DNA from: Chryseobacterium suipulveris
GTDB lineage: Bacteria; Bacteroidota; Bacteroidia; Flavobacteriales; Weeksellaceae
Direction: 5' to 3'
NCBI RefSeq assembly: GCF_022811685.1
Contig: NZ_CP094532.1
Location: 1,823,501-1,887,500, forward strand
DNA length: 64,000 nt
Shown here: piece by piece, positions 16,465-24,965 of the stretch
Numbering within the stretch: position 1 is the first letter of the stretch
Layout of the letters: each line of letters starts with the position of its first letter
The notes under the pieces: generated by a model
The model's input: only the letters and a program-made list of their open reading frames with translations
Told to the model about the DNA's origin: nothing
Databases searched by the model: none
Made by a program: the position numbers and the translations under genes

Positions 16465-18015
16465 TTACAGATCAAATTTAATTCCTTGTGCTAAAGGAAG
16501 ATGAGTACTGTAATTTAAAGTATTAGTCTGCCTTCTCATATAATATTTCCATACATCGGAACCGGACTCTCTTCCGCCTCCAGTTTCTTTTTCGCCACCG
16601 AAAGCTCCTCCGATTTCCGCACCGGAAGTTCCGATATTGACGTTGGCAATTCCGCAATCCGAACCGGCATGCGAAAGGAAAAGTTCAGCTTCGCGAAGGT
16701 TCTGCGTCATGATTGCAGAGCTGAGTCCTTGCGGAACATCATTCTGAATCGCGATGGCTTCATCCAGATCTTTATATTTAATAAGGTATAAAATCGGTGC
16801 GAAGGTTTCGTGCTGCACAATTTCGTAGGAATTTTCAACTTCAGCGATGCAAGGTTTCACGTAACATCCTGATTCATAATTTTTTCCATCGAGAACGCCA
16901 CCTTCGACAATAAATTTGCCGCCTTCTTTTTTACATTTCTTAATGGAATCCAGATATTGCTTCACCGCATCTTTGTCGATCAGTGGTCCAACATGGTTTT
17001 TCTCATCTAAAGGATTTCCGATTTTCAATTGGCCATAAGCTTTTACCAAACGGTTTTTTACTTCATCATACACCGATTCGTGGATAATCAACCTTCGTGT
17101 GGAAGTACATCTTTGTCCCGCAGTTCCTACTGCTCCGAAAACGGCACCGATAATGGACATGTCCAAATCCGCATTCTCGGTAATGATGATCGCGTTGTTT
17201 CCGCCAAGTTCGAGGATCGATTTTCCGAAACGCTGTGCAACGTTGGTTCCCACGATTCTTCCAACTCGGGTGGAACCGGTGAAAGAAACGAGCGCCACAT
17301 TTTTATCATTCACTAACTGTTCGCCAATTTTGTGGTCGCCAACAATCATGGTCGAAATTCCTTCCGGAAGATTGTTTTCCTTTAAAACTTCAGCAATAAT
17401 ATTTTGGCAGGCAATTGCGCAAAGCGGAGCTTTTTCTGACGGTTTCCAAACGGTTACGTTTCCGCAAATCCAGGCGAGTGCCGTGTTCCAGCTCCAAACC
17501 GCTACCGGAAAGTTGAACGCGGAAATAATTCCTACGATTCCCAGCGGATGATATTGTTCGTACATTCTGTGTCCCGGTCTTTCGGAATGCATCGTAAAAC
17601 CGTGAAGCTGTCGCGAAAGTCCCACCGCGAAATCGCAGATGTCGATCATTTCCTGAACTTCACCAAGTCCTTCCTGTAGAGATTTTCCCATTTCATAAGA
17701 AACGAGTTTTCCGAGGTCGTCTTTTTTCTCCCTCAACTTGTTTCCGAACTGTCGCACGATTTCTCCCCTTTTCGGCGAAGGAATCATCCGAAATTCCCTA
17801 AAAGCAGCTTTTGCGGTTTCGATCACCTTGTTGTAATCTTTAGAATTTGCAGTCTTCACTTTTGCGATTAATTTCCCGTCGGTTGGCGAGTAAGATTCAA
17901 GCAAGTCGCCACCTGCAAAGTATTTGCCGCCGGAAGAAACTCCTTTGTTGTCTTTGGAAATCCCTAAATTTTTGAGTGTTTTTTCGATTCCGAAATCACT
18001 GACTTTTTTGGACAT
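16465..18015 (-). CDS. ALDH7-type aldehyde dehydrogenase (2-aminoadipate semialdehyde dehydrogenase)
   Basis: A 516-residue NAD(P)-dependent aldehyde dehydrogenase of the antiquitin (ALDH7) group. The catalytic cysteine is C303 ([10 protein letters not shown]) and the general base is E269 (LELGGNN); the NAD site lies around FTGSTRVG (245-252). Closest in type to 2-aminoadipate-6-semialdehyde dehydrogenase (AmaB), it would oxidise the product of lat to 2-aminoadipate. That assignment rests on family type plus the adjacent lat gene. No T run or hairpin lies between the two genes. Confidence 0.92.
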   Translation of the reverse strand: MSKKVSDFGIEKTLKNLGISKDNKGVSSGGKYFAGGDLLESYSPTDGKLIAKVKTANSKDYNKVIETAKAAFREFRMIPSPKRGEIVRQFGNKLREKKDDLGKLVSYEMGKSLQEGLGEVQEMIDICDFAVGLSRQLHGFTMHSERPGHRMYEQYHPLGIVGIISAFNFPVAVWSWNTALAWICGNVTVWKPSEKAPLCAIACQNIIAEVLKENNLPEGISTMIVGDHKIGEQLVNDKNVALVSFTGSTRVGRIVGTNVAQRFGKSILELGGNNAIIITENADLDMSIIGAVFGAVGTAGQRCTSTRRLIIHESVYDEVKNRLVKAYGQLKIGNPLDEKNHVGPLIDKDAVKQYLDSIKKCKKEGGKFIVEGGVLDGKNYESGCYVKPCIAEVENSYEIVQHETFAPILYLIKYKDLDEAIAIQNDVPQGLSSAIMTQNLREAELFLSHAGSDCGIANVNIGTSGAEIGGAFGGEKETGGGRESGSDVWKYYMRRQTNTLNYSTHLPLAQGIKFDL

Positions 18016-18070
18016 ATAATTGAATTTGATTTGTCCTTAAAGATACGGATTTTGGGGAAATATGCAAAAA

Positions 18071-18097
18071 GGTTGAGTCTAAGGTTGAGGTTGAGGG
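18071..18097. repeat. hexanucleotide repeat (GGTTGA)
   Basis: Three GGTTGA units, the first separated from the other two by six bases, in the divergent spacer between the aldehyde dehydrogenase and the next small gene. It resembles the longer run at 3927-3965. Confidence 0.7.
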
Positions 18098-18155
18098 AAA
18101 ATGCCAATACAGGAATAATGTAAGAAATAGCTACCTTTGAGAAAAAATTTGCGCT

Positions 18156-18317
18156 ATGGAAAACCAGGTTCCCGAAACTGACAAAAATTCGAAATTTAAG
18201 AAATGGTTTAAAAGAGTCGGAATCGGCGGTTTGATCTTTTTTACCTTGAAAGGATTTGCATGGCTTTTCGTTTTCTATTTCGGCGCGGAGATGTTTCAGG
18301 AATGTGCCTCGAAATAA
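18156..18317 (+). CDS. small single-pass membrane protein, 53 residues
   Basis: A short gene with a charged N-terminus (KNSKFKKWFKR) and one hydrophobic helix (about 24-44, GGLIFFTLKGFAWLFVFYFG). A TACCTTTG box at 18132-18139 fits the Bacteroidota -7 consensus TANNTTTG and lies 16 bases upstream of the ATG, which supports expression. I do not recognise the family. Positive residues before the helix suggest the N-terminus stays inside. Confidence 0.6.
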   Translation: MENQVPETDKNSKFKKWFKRVGIGGLIFFTLKGFAWLFVFYFGAEMFQECASK

Positions 18318-18414
18318 ATTTGATCTAAGTATTGAATGTTAAATGCAAATAATCAATGCTTTTGATGCCACGAATGCACTAATCATTATTTGTCGAAATT
18401 CTTATTTCTTAATA

Positions 18415-18735
18415 ATATAACCTGTTGTGCATTTAGGACAAAAACTGCACTCAACTAACAATCAATTTCTTATAAGAATTTTGTCTGTCATTGCTAAACG
18501 AAGTGCCGTTGTTTAGCTTAAAAATATGTGGTCATTTAGTAAAAATATTTCTTTGTGAACTTTGCGAGAAAAAATACTCGCAAAGCCAGACAAAGCTAAA
18601 TTATTTTTTTTGCTCTAATCTTAAGATAAACAAATCGTAGATTCGCCGAATCCATTTGATAAAACAAAAAAAGGAGGCAAAGGCGCTATCGCTCATTAAA
18701 GATACACAAGGATACAAATGCACAACAGGTCATAT
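18415..18735 (+). repeat. dispersed intergenic repeat, copy B, with terminal inverted repeats
   Basis: The most complete copy. Its ends are 20-nt inverted repeats matching at 19 of 20 positions: 18415-18434 (core ACCTGTTGTGCATTT) and 18716-18735 (core AAATGCACAACAGGT). Inside are TGTCATTGCTAAACGAAG, a perfect 9-bp hairpin (CTTTGCGAG/CTCGCAAAG, 18560-18585) and the GGAGGCAAAGGCGCTATCGC block. No clear target-site duplication is visible. The structure resembles a MITE, but no matching transposase is in the window. Confidence 0.85.
18601..18696 (-). other. 31-codon micro-ORF inside repeat copy B
   Basis: ATG to TAA, starting MSDSAFASFFCFIKW and ending in a lysine-rich tail. The same frame is seen in copy A (no ATG) and copy C (MSISAFASFFSFIKW, shifted by one base later). 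Conservation of the peptide may just reflect conservation of the DNA element. I do not call it a gene. Confidence 0.3.
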
Positions 18736-18849
18736 AGAAAGAAGTAGATCAATTTTAAATAAATCATTGCTCCCGCAAATTAACACACAAAGTTTTTTTT
18801 GAGATACTCAGGTGATCATAAAAAGAGTGAAATTTCTTTAACAGCCGAA

Positions 18850-19395
18850 TTAGTGTAACTTCTGTTTGGTAATCCAGTCTTGCTTTTTGATCCAATATTC
18901 CACATTTTGGCGATCCGGTTCGCCGTGATAAGCAACAGAAATCTCGCCCATATTCTCGGCGCCGAGTCGCTCCATTGCAGTTCTTGAGCGCCAGTTTTCC
19001 GCACCCACGTGAAATTTCACCAGATCAACATACTGGAAAATATAATCCAGCATCAACTTTTTTACTTGCGGATTGAGTTTGGAACCCCAAAATTTCGTCC
19101 CATAAAAAGTGTAGCCGATGAATACAGAAGATTCGTCTTCATCCCAACCATAAAAACGCGTGCTTCCCGCCACTTCGCCGGAATCTTTGTCGATGATCAG
19201 AAATGCTCCGCCAGAAAGCATCGCTCCCTCGAAAAAATTACGGAACACTTCCCTTTCGAAACGGTTTTTGTTGGGGTGCATTTCCCAGATTTTGGGATCT
19301 GAAGCAACCTCATAAAGTCGACCGAAATCATTTTCCTGCAGAGGGACGAGTTTCACTTGGTCGTTTTCGAGGATTGGTTGAAGGAAGTTTTCCAT
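18850..19395 (-). CDS. GNAT family N-acetyltransferase (RimJ/RimL type)
   Basis: A 181-residue cytoplasmic acetyltransferase. The order is that of the RimJ/RimL-like group: N-terminal LVPLQENDFGRLY, the strand GAFLIIDKDSGEVAGSTRFYG, and the acceptor-region helix ENWRSRTAMERLGAENMGE. The gap before the C-terminus of the acetyl-CoA loop is typical. The substrate (protein N-terminus, antibiotic or small molecule) cannot be told. It is not linked to the Ada gene by a short spacer (149 bases). Confidence 0.85.
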   Translation of the reverse strand: MENFLQPILENDQVKLVPLQENDFGRLYEVASDPKIWEMHPNKNRFEREVFRNFFEGAMLSGGAFLIIDKDSGEVAGSTRFYGWDEDESSVFIGYTFYGTKFWGSKLNPQVKKLMLDYIFQYVDLVKFHVGAENWRSRTAMERLGAENMGEISVAYHGEPDRQNVEYWIKKQDWITKQKLH

Positions 19396-19544
19396 TTTTT
19401 GATTTTGGTAAAATTAATGAAAAATTGCAGAGATTATTGAAACTACACCGTCAAAATTTTCTTTTAGAAAATTTCGCCACCCCTTCAGAGAAGGGGAATT
19501 TTGAACATCAAAAAATTGTGTCTTTATCCTTTTATCTTGTATCT

Positions 19545-20588
19545 TTAAAAAAGTATCGCTTTTTCCAATTCCAACAGTTTCTGTTTGCGCCAAATTCCGC
19601 CGCCATAACCGGTGAGCTTTCCGTCGCTGCCGATCACTCGATGACAGGGAATGACGATCGAGATTTTGTTTAGACCATTCGCATTTGCAACAGCGCGAAC
19701 TGCGTTCGGGTTTCCTAAAATTTTGGCTTGTTCCTGATAACTCCTCGTGGTTCCGTACGGAATTTTTCGCAGCACTTCCCACACCTTTTTTTGGAAATCA
19801 GTTCCTACGGGAGAAAGCGGAACAGTGAATTCTTTTCTTTTTACCTCAAAATATTCGGCTAATTCTTTTTCCAAAGTTTTGAAATGCGGATTTTCACCCT
19901 GAATAATATTGGCGTTAAAATGTTTTGAAATTTCCTTCAGTTCGGTGGGCAAAGCTGTTCTGTCGCTGAATTCGAGCATACAGATTCCGTTTTCGTCGGC
20001 ACACGCAATCATGGTTCCGAGCGGGGTTTCGATTCTTTTTAAATCGACCACTTTTTCGTTTTTTGAATTTTTGGGAGAGACACCGAAGATGTTTTTAAAA
20101 CTTTCACCAAAACCGCTCAAACTCTCGTAACCACTTTCAAAAGCCGCATCGGTAACATTTTCCCCGGAATTCAATTTTTTGAAGGCGGAGTTCAGTTTGA
20201 ACATTCTCTGAAAAGCGTGGAACGTGATTCCGTGGTGTTTCAAAAACCACCTCCGAACAGTTGCCGGCTCCAAACCTCGTTTCACCAAATCATAATCTTT
20301 GAATTTCAAAGAAGGATTCGCCGAAAGTTCATCCAACAATTTCTGAATTTCAACCGGAGTCTCATCCGGATTTTCTAATGGCTTGCAGACTTTGCATGGA
20401 CGGTACCCTTTCAGAATCGCATCTTTGGTACTGCTGAAAAATTCAACATTCTCGAATTTTGGTTTTCGTGCGGTGCAGGTTGGTCTGCAAAAGATTCCGG
20501 TGGTTTTCACACCCATCCAAAAAACGCCCTCGAAGTCGGGATTTTTGTTGCAGGATGCGGTGTACATTGTTTCGGCGGAGATTTCCAT
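19545..20588 (-). CDS. ada: Ada-type protein: metal-binding, AraC-like and O6-methylguanine-DNA methyltransferase domains
   Basis: A 347-residue DNA alkylation-repair protein with all three Ada domains. The zinc-binding N-domain has C34, C38, C65 and C68 (FCRPTC and CKVC); C34 is the likely methyl acceptor from phosphotriesters. An AraC-type helix-turn-helix follows (about 85-180, with HHGITFHAFQRMFKLN). The methyltransferase domain ends with the acceptor C315 in IPCHRVIGSDGKLTGYGGG. It would repair O6-methylguanine and switch on its own regulon after methylation. A CAAAAATA (TATTTTTG) promoter box lies about 20 bases upstream of the start. No alkB or alkA gene is adjacent. Confidence 0.93.
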   Translation of the reverse strand: MEISAETMYTASCNKNPDFEGVFWMGVKTTGIFCRPTCTARKPKFENVEFFSSTKDAILKGYRPCKVCKPLENPDETPVEIQKLLDELSANPSLKFKDYDLVKRGLEPATVRRWFLKHHGITFHAFQRMFKLNSAFKKLNSGENVTDAAFESGYESLSGFGESFKNIFGVSPKNSKNEKVVDLKRIETPLGTMIACADENGICMLEFSDRTALPTELKEISKHFNANIIQGENPHFKTLEKELAEYFEVKRKEFTVPLSPVGTDFQKKVWEVLRKIPYGTTRSYQEQAKILGNPNAVRAVANANGLNKISIVIPCHRVIGSDGKLTGYGGGIWRKQKLLELEKAILF

Positions 20589-20669
20589 TGTGTAAATTTA
20601 TTACAAAAATATTCACGGAGAAATTTGGCGGCAACCGAAAAATTGACAAACATTTTTTTTGTTGATGTT

Positions 20670-20690
20670 GAACGCGTTTCTTGGCGGGTT
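20670..20690. repeat. degenerate copy of the GAACGCG hairpin
   Basis: GAACGCG, TTTCTTGG and CGGGTT: a decayed form of the hairpin seen complete at 20760-20781 and 61506-61527, lying 70 bases from the complete copy. Confidence 0.55.
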
Positions 20691-20759
20691 AAATTTTTGT
20701 GGGGAGTTGATTATATTTTCAGGGTTTTTTCAAATTTAAATTTTTCTTTCATAAAGGTT

Positions 20760-20781
20760 GAACGCGCCAAGAGGCGCGTTC
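20760..20781. repeat. REP-like hairpin GAACGCGCC/GGCGCGTTC
   Basis: A perfect 9-bp stem with an AAGA loop, followed by CTACATT. The same hairpin with loop TCTT follows dnaN. Here it lies downstream of the DUF2911 gene on the minus strand, but without a long T run. Confidence 0.85.
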
Positions 20782-20826
20782 CTACATTAAGATTATATTC
20801 CTATAAATTCTGCGTACGTTTTATAT

Positions 20827-21423
20827 TTATTTTTTCGCCGCGTCTCTTTCAATCTGCCGGATTTCCTTTAATTTTTCAACGATTTGAGAAACTGTTTCAG
20901 GTTTTCCGGTTTTTAAGGGAACTAACGTTTTCACATTGTCCCATTTGAAAACCAAATCGACCGCGTTGTCATCAATCGGCTGCAATGAAATTTCGAAGTA
21001 TTCTTGTTTGTCATTCAGTTTCTGTACGGGAACGGTAACATCTACAACGTTCTGTTTCTCGTCATATTCATAAGCTCCCCACTGTTTGGAGTCGTTATTC
21101 AGAATAATCTTCCATTCTTTTTCATTCGGAATGATGAAGAGCCCGTAAGTTCCTGAAGGAACTGTTTTCCCACCAAAATTAATGGATTGGGCAAAGGTAA
21201 TTTTCGTGGATGAATTTGCTCCGGCCCGCCAAACTTTGTTGTAGGGAACGAGATCGCCGAAGATCTTTCTTGCTTTAACTCCTGGTCTCCCATAATCGAT
21301 GGTGATTTTCGACATCGAAAACTGTTGTTCCACGGTTGCGCGCGGACTTGCCGCAGGAATTGTCCACTGTGAATAAGCAAAAACGGATGCAGATAAAAAT
21401 GCGGTGAGAAGAATTCTTTTCAT
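20827..21423 (-). CDS. exported DUF2911 domain protein
   Basis: A 198-residue protein with a signal peptide (1-18, ending VFAYSQ). The DUF2911 pattern is visible: SPRATVEQQFSMSKITIDYGRPGVKARKIFGDLVPYNKVWR (given here by residues about 27-67, key residues R28, Y44, G45, R46, P47 and W66) followed by ANSSTKITF and GTYGLFIIP. The family is common in Bacteroidota and is of unknown function; it is predicted to be periplasmic. It stands alone. Confidence 0.85.
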   Translation of the reverse strand: MKRILLTAFLSASVFAYSQWTIPAASPRATVEQQFSMSKITIDYGRPGVKARKIFGDLVPYNKVWRAGANSSTKITFAQSINFGGKTVPSGTYGLFIIPNEKEWKIILNNDSKQWGAYEYDEKQNVVDVTVPVQKLNDKQEYFEISLQPIDDNAVDLVFKWDNVKTLVPLKTGKPETVSQIVEKLKEIRQIERDAAKK

Positions 21424-21568
21424 ATAATATTATTGATTGGTTAAAAATGCAATATGATTAAAATTTTCAAAAGTAAATTCTGTGGAAAATTATTTATGAC
21501 TTCCAAATTTAGCACAATTTTTCAATTAATTTTAAAAATCCTATTTTTGGAAAATTCAATATTAAAAT

Positions 21569-23245
21569 ATGGCAGAAACTTTAACGACCAGCAAAACAGC
21601 GAAGCACCCGAAAGGTCTTCCCTATCTATTCTTTACCGAAATGTGGGAACGTTTCGGTTATTATTTAATTCTCGGGATTTTTGTCCTCTACATGATCGAT
21701 CCGAAAGATACTGGCGGACTTGGCTTTCTCGACAAATCTGCGGATGATATTTTCGGGACCTTCATCGCATTAACTTATCTGACCCCATTTCTGGGCGGAT
21801 TTCTTGCGGACCGCGTTTTGGGCTATGTGAAAGCGATCTATATCGGAGGTGTTTTAATGGCTGCAGGATATATCGGAGTCGGACTTTTTCAGCAGCTGCC
21901 AATGTTTTACGCTTCTTTGGGACTGATTATTTTGGGGAATGGTTTTTTTAAGCCAAGTATTTCAACGCTTCTCGGAAACCTTTACACGGAAGAACCTTAC
22001 AGAGCCAATAAAGATGCGGGTTACAACATTTTTTACATGGGAATTAATATCGGTGCGCTGATCTGTAATTTCGTTGCCGCCTATATGCGAAACAAATACG
22101 GATGGGGTCCCGCTTTTATGACCGCGGGAGTTGGGATGCTCATTGGGCTCGTTATTTTTACTTTAGGAATGAAGCACATTCGTTCAGCTAATGTGATGAA
22201 ACCTGCTCAGGAAGGCGATACAAAGCTTTCTACAGTTTTGGTAAAAGTGTTCGTTCCGGCAATCATTGCGGGTATCATCGGTTGGGTAATTCCTGGCAAT
22301 ATTTTCGGGAGCGACAGTACCGATGCCTTTATCTTTGCCTGTTTACCGGTAATTTTCTTTTATGTGAATCTTTATTTAAGAGCCAATGCCGAAGACAAAA
22401 AGCCGATCGGTGCTTTGCTCGCGATTTTTGCGGTAAGCTTGATGTTCTGGGCAGTCTTTAAACAAAACGGAACCGCTTTGACAAGATGGGCAAATTATTA
22501 TACCGATAGAACCGCACCAGCTGTGGTAGAAAAACCATTGGAAGCACTCTACCTTGTTGAAAGCAAAAACTATAAAGACAAAGAAGTTCCTGTTTACGAC
22601 GAACAGTTTCAAGCCAAGAAAGAAAATGGCGAAACAGTGAAGGAAACTGGCAAAGACATTTATTTCCGAAATGTAAACGCTGAAGAACGCGCTGCTTTGG
22701 AAGCTAATCCTGAAAAACCAAACTATCTTTTCAACACCGAGTTGTTTCAGTCGGTGAATCCGTTCTGGGTGATTGTTCTGACTCCTTTAGTTGTAGGATT
22801 TTTTATGATGTTGAGAAGGCGCGGAAAAGAACCGACGACACCTTCTAAGATTGTCCTCGGATTATTTATTTCGGCACTCTCCTGTTTGGTAATGGTCGGT
22901 GCAGTGTACGCAGGTGGAAATGGAGAAATAAAGGTTTCCTCGTGGTGGCTGATTGCAGCATACGGTGTAATTACCGTGGGCGAACTTTGTCTCTCTCCAA
23001 TGGGACTTTCTTTGGTTTCCAAACTTTCTCCGCCAAGGATTACCGCTTTGATGATGGGTGGATTCTTCCTTTCGACCTCCATCGGAAACAAACTTTCCGG
23101 CGTTTTGGCGAGTATGTGGTATAGTTACGAAGACAAAGCAAATTTCTTCTGGGTAAACTTCGGATTATTGTTAATAGCAACACTCCTCGGATTATCCATC
23201 CTGAAACAATTAAACAAAGTAATGAAGGAAAAAGGTGTGAATTAA
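21569..23245 (+). CDS. POT (PTR2) family peptide transporter 1
   Basis: A 558-residue proton-driven oligopeptide transporter of the inner membrane. The family's ExxER motif is E24-M-W-E27-R28, followed by the conserved FxxPxxxGxxAD loop (LTPFLGGFLADR). About 14 helices are expected. Between two late helices (about 320-390) it carries a long charged non-membrane insert with YNEYDEQFQ-like sequence that POT2 and POT3 lack. A TATTTTTG box at 21542-21549 may be the -7 element. It is followed by a terminator, so it is transcribed apart from POT2. Confidence 0.93.
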   Translation: MAETLTTSKTAKHPKGLPYLFFTEMWERFGYYLILGIFVLYMIDPKDTGGLGFLDKSADDIFGTFIALTYLTPFLGGFLADRVLGYVKAIYIGGVLMAAGYIGVGLFQQLPMFYASLGLIILGNGFFKPSISTLLGNLYTEEPYRANKDAGYNIFYMGINIGALICNFVAAYMRNKYGWGPAFMTAGVGMLIGLVIFTLGMKHIRSANVMKPAQEGDTKLSTVLVKVFVPAIIAGIIGWVIPGNIFGSDSTDAFIFACLPVIFFYVNLYLRANAEDKKPIGALLAIFAVSLMFWAVFKQNGTALTRWANYYTDRTAPAVVEKPLEALYLVESKNYKDKEVPVYDEQFQAKKENGETVKETGKDIYFRNVNAEERAALEANPEKPNYLFNTELFQSVNPFWVIVLTPLVVGFFMMLRRRGKEPTTPSKIVLGLFISALSCLVMVGAVYAGGNGEIKVSSWWLIAAYGVITVGELCLSPMGLSLVSKLSPPRITALMMGGFFLSTSIGNKLSGVLASMWYSYEDKANFFWVNFGLLLIATLLGLSILKQLNKVMKEKGVN

Positions 23246-23269
23246 TTCCCGATCCTTAAACCGAAACCA

Positions 23270-23298
23270 AATCGCAGCATCAAAACTGCGATTTTTTC
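23270..23298 (+). terminator. terminator between POT1 and POT2
   Basis: Stem AATCGCAG/CTGCGATT, 8-nt loop, then TTTT. It lies 25 bases after the POT1 stop. Confidence 0.85.
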
Positions 23299-23308
23299 GT
23301 TTTATGAC

Positions 23309-23338
23309 TTGCTTTAAAAACAAAAAAAACTATATTTG
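23309..23338 (+). promoter_or_regulatory. promoter of POT2
   Basis: TTG at 23309-23311 and TATATTTG at 23331-23338 with 19 bases between: the Bacteroidota primary sigma factor consensus (TTTG, 19-21, TANNTTTG). It lies after the POT1 terminator and 31 bases before the POT2 ATG. Confidence 0.7.
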
Positions 23339-23369
23339 CTTGTCTTAACAAAAATTAACAATAAAAAAT

Positions 23370-24866
23370 ATGGATACGGCACAACCAACTCAAGGGCATC
23401 CTAAAGGATTGTATTCGCTCTTCTTTACAGAAATGTGGGAGCGTTTCTCTTATTACGGAATGAGAGCCCTGTTAACAATTTTCTTAACAGCAGAATTAGC
23501 AACCGGTGGTTTTGGATTAGACAGAGCAGAATCACTTAAAATCTATGGCGTTTTCACTGCTTTAGTTTATCTTACTCCAATTCTCGGTGGATGGTTTGCC
23601 GATAAAATTCTTGGCCAGAGAAAATCAATCCTTATTGGTGGGTTGGTAATGGCAATCGGGCAGTTTATGCTTGCTGCAAGTGCCGCTCCTGATCTTTTGG
23701 GTGATCTTGAAGCCCGCAAAAATTTCTTTTATCTCGGATTAGGAGTTCTAATCTTAGGTAATGGATTCTTCAAACCAAATATTTCTACAATTGTAGGCGA
23801 CCTTTACGATAACGATGATCCAAGAAAAGACGGTGCGTTCACTATTTTCTATATGGGGATCAACATCGGTGCATTCTTGTCGCCATTTGTCGCGGGGACG
23901 CTCGGTGAAAAAGTTGGATGGCCATATGGTTATCTTGCTGCCGGAATCGGAATGCTGATCGGTGTTTTGTGGTTTTATGCAAGAAGAAACACACTGGAAG
24001 ACAAAGGATTGCCTCCTGGTTATAAAGAAAAGGGCATAACTTCGCTTCTGCCAAAAGATTGGAGAGATATTTTGCTGTACACCATTGCAAATGTGGCTTT
24101 CGTATTTCTCGTGATGCTGATTTGGAATAACACTTCGGAAACCATTCATACTATTTTGGTTTGGGTACTTGGTATTGCCGGTGCGTTATTTATCGGTTCG
24201 TCCATTTTCAAAGGAACATCAGGTTCTACGGAATGGACGAGGGTTTTCGTAATCCTGATCCTTGCATTCTTCAACATTGTATTCTGGGCAGGATTTGAGC
24301 AGGCAGGCGGAACATTCAACCTTTTTGCGCAGGAAAATACGAACAGAGTTGTGGGGGGATTTGAAATTCCGACGACCTGGTTCCAAAATATCAACCCGAT
24401 TGCGATTGTAACATTGGCGCCATTATTCTCTATTCTTTGGGTAAAATTAGCTGCGAAGAAACTGAACCCGAGAACCCCGGTGAAATTTGCTTTGGCAATG
24501 TTTATCGGTGCTTTGGCATTCTTCATTATGACGCAGGCAAACAATAACGCACAAGGTGGAAATCTTGTTTCTCCAATGTGGTTGGTTGTAGTTTACGTGC
24601 TATTAACTGTAGGTGAACTCATGCTTTCACCAATCGGATTATCAATGGTAACTAAACTTTCTCCCGGAAAGATCACCTCGATTATGATGGGAGTTTGGAT
24701 GGCGAGTTTCGCGCTGGGTAACTACTTCGCAGCGACACTGGAACAAATCCTGCAAACGTACAACTTCGATCTTTACCCTTTCATCACTTATCTGATGTTG
24801 GCATCCGGAGTTGCGCTATTGGCACTGTCACCACTGCTTAACAAGTTTATGAAGGGAATTCACTAA
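23370..24866 (+). CDS. POT family peptide transporter 2
   Basis: A 498-residue peptide:proton symporter of compact length. ExxER is E21-M-W-E24-R25; LTPILGGWFADKILGQRKS is the cytoplasmic loop between helices 2 and 3. The mid-protein WAGFEQAGGTFNLFAQ stretch matches the POT signature in helix 7 and its loop. It has its own promoter and is followed by a terminator, so it forms its own unit within the four-gene array. Confidence 0.94.
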   Translation: MDTAQPTQGHPKGLYSLFFTEMWERFSYYGMRALLTIFLTAELATGGFGLDRAESLKIYGVFTALVYLTPILGGWFADKILGQRKSILIGGLVMAIGQFMLAASAAPDLLGDLEARKNFFYLGLGVLILGNGFFKPNISTIVGDLYDNDDPRKDGAFTIFYMGINIGAFLSPFVAGTLGEKVGWPYGYLAAGIGMLIGVLWFYARRNTLEDKGLPPGYKEKGITSLLPKDWRDILLYTIANVAFVFLVMLIWNNTSETIHTILVWVLGIAGALFIGSSIFKGTSGSTEWTRVFVILILAFFNIVFWAGFEQAGGTFNLFAQENTNRVVGGFEIPTTWFQNINPIAIVTLAPLFSILWVKLAAKKLNPRTPVKFALAMFIGALAFFIMTQANNNAQGGNLVSPMWLVVVYVLLTVGELMLSPIGLSMVTKLSPGKITSIMMGVWMASFALGNYFAATLEQILQTYNFDLYPFITYLMLASGVALLALSPLLNKFMKGIH

Positions 24867-24890
24867 TTCCCAATATTATAAAATCTCATA

Positions 24891-24917
24891 AAACCACTGA
24901 TTATTCGGTGGTTTTTT
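24891..24917 (+). terminator. terminator after POT2
   Basis: Stem AAACCAC(T)GA/TC(G)GTGGTTT with a short loop, followed by TTTT, 25 bases after the POT2 stop. Confidence 0.8.
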
Positions 24918-24965
24918 CTATTTTCGTATGTTTTAAGACTTTTGAATTTTTAAAAATTATCATTT

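Larger units (their letters stand above)
18318..18849. other. spacer holding repeat copy B
   Basis: No conventional gene. The stretch is mostly the dispersed repeat (18415-18735); the remaining bases before the acetyltransferase stop show nothing I can name. Confidence 0.6.
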
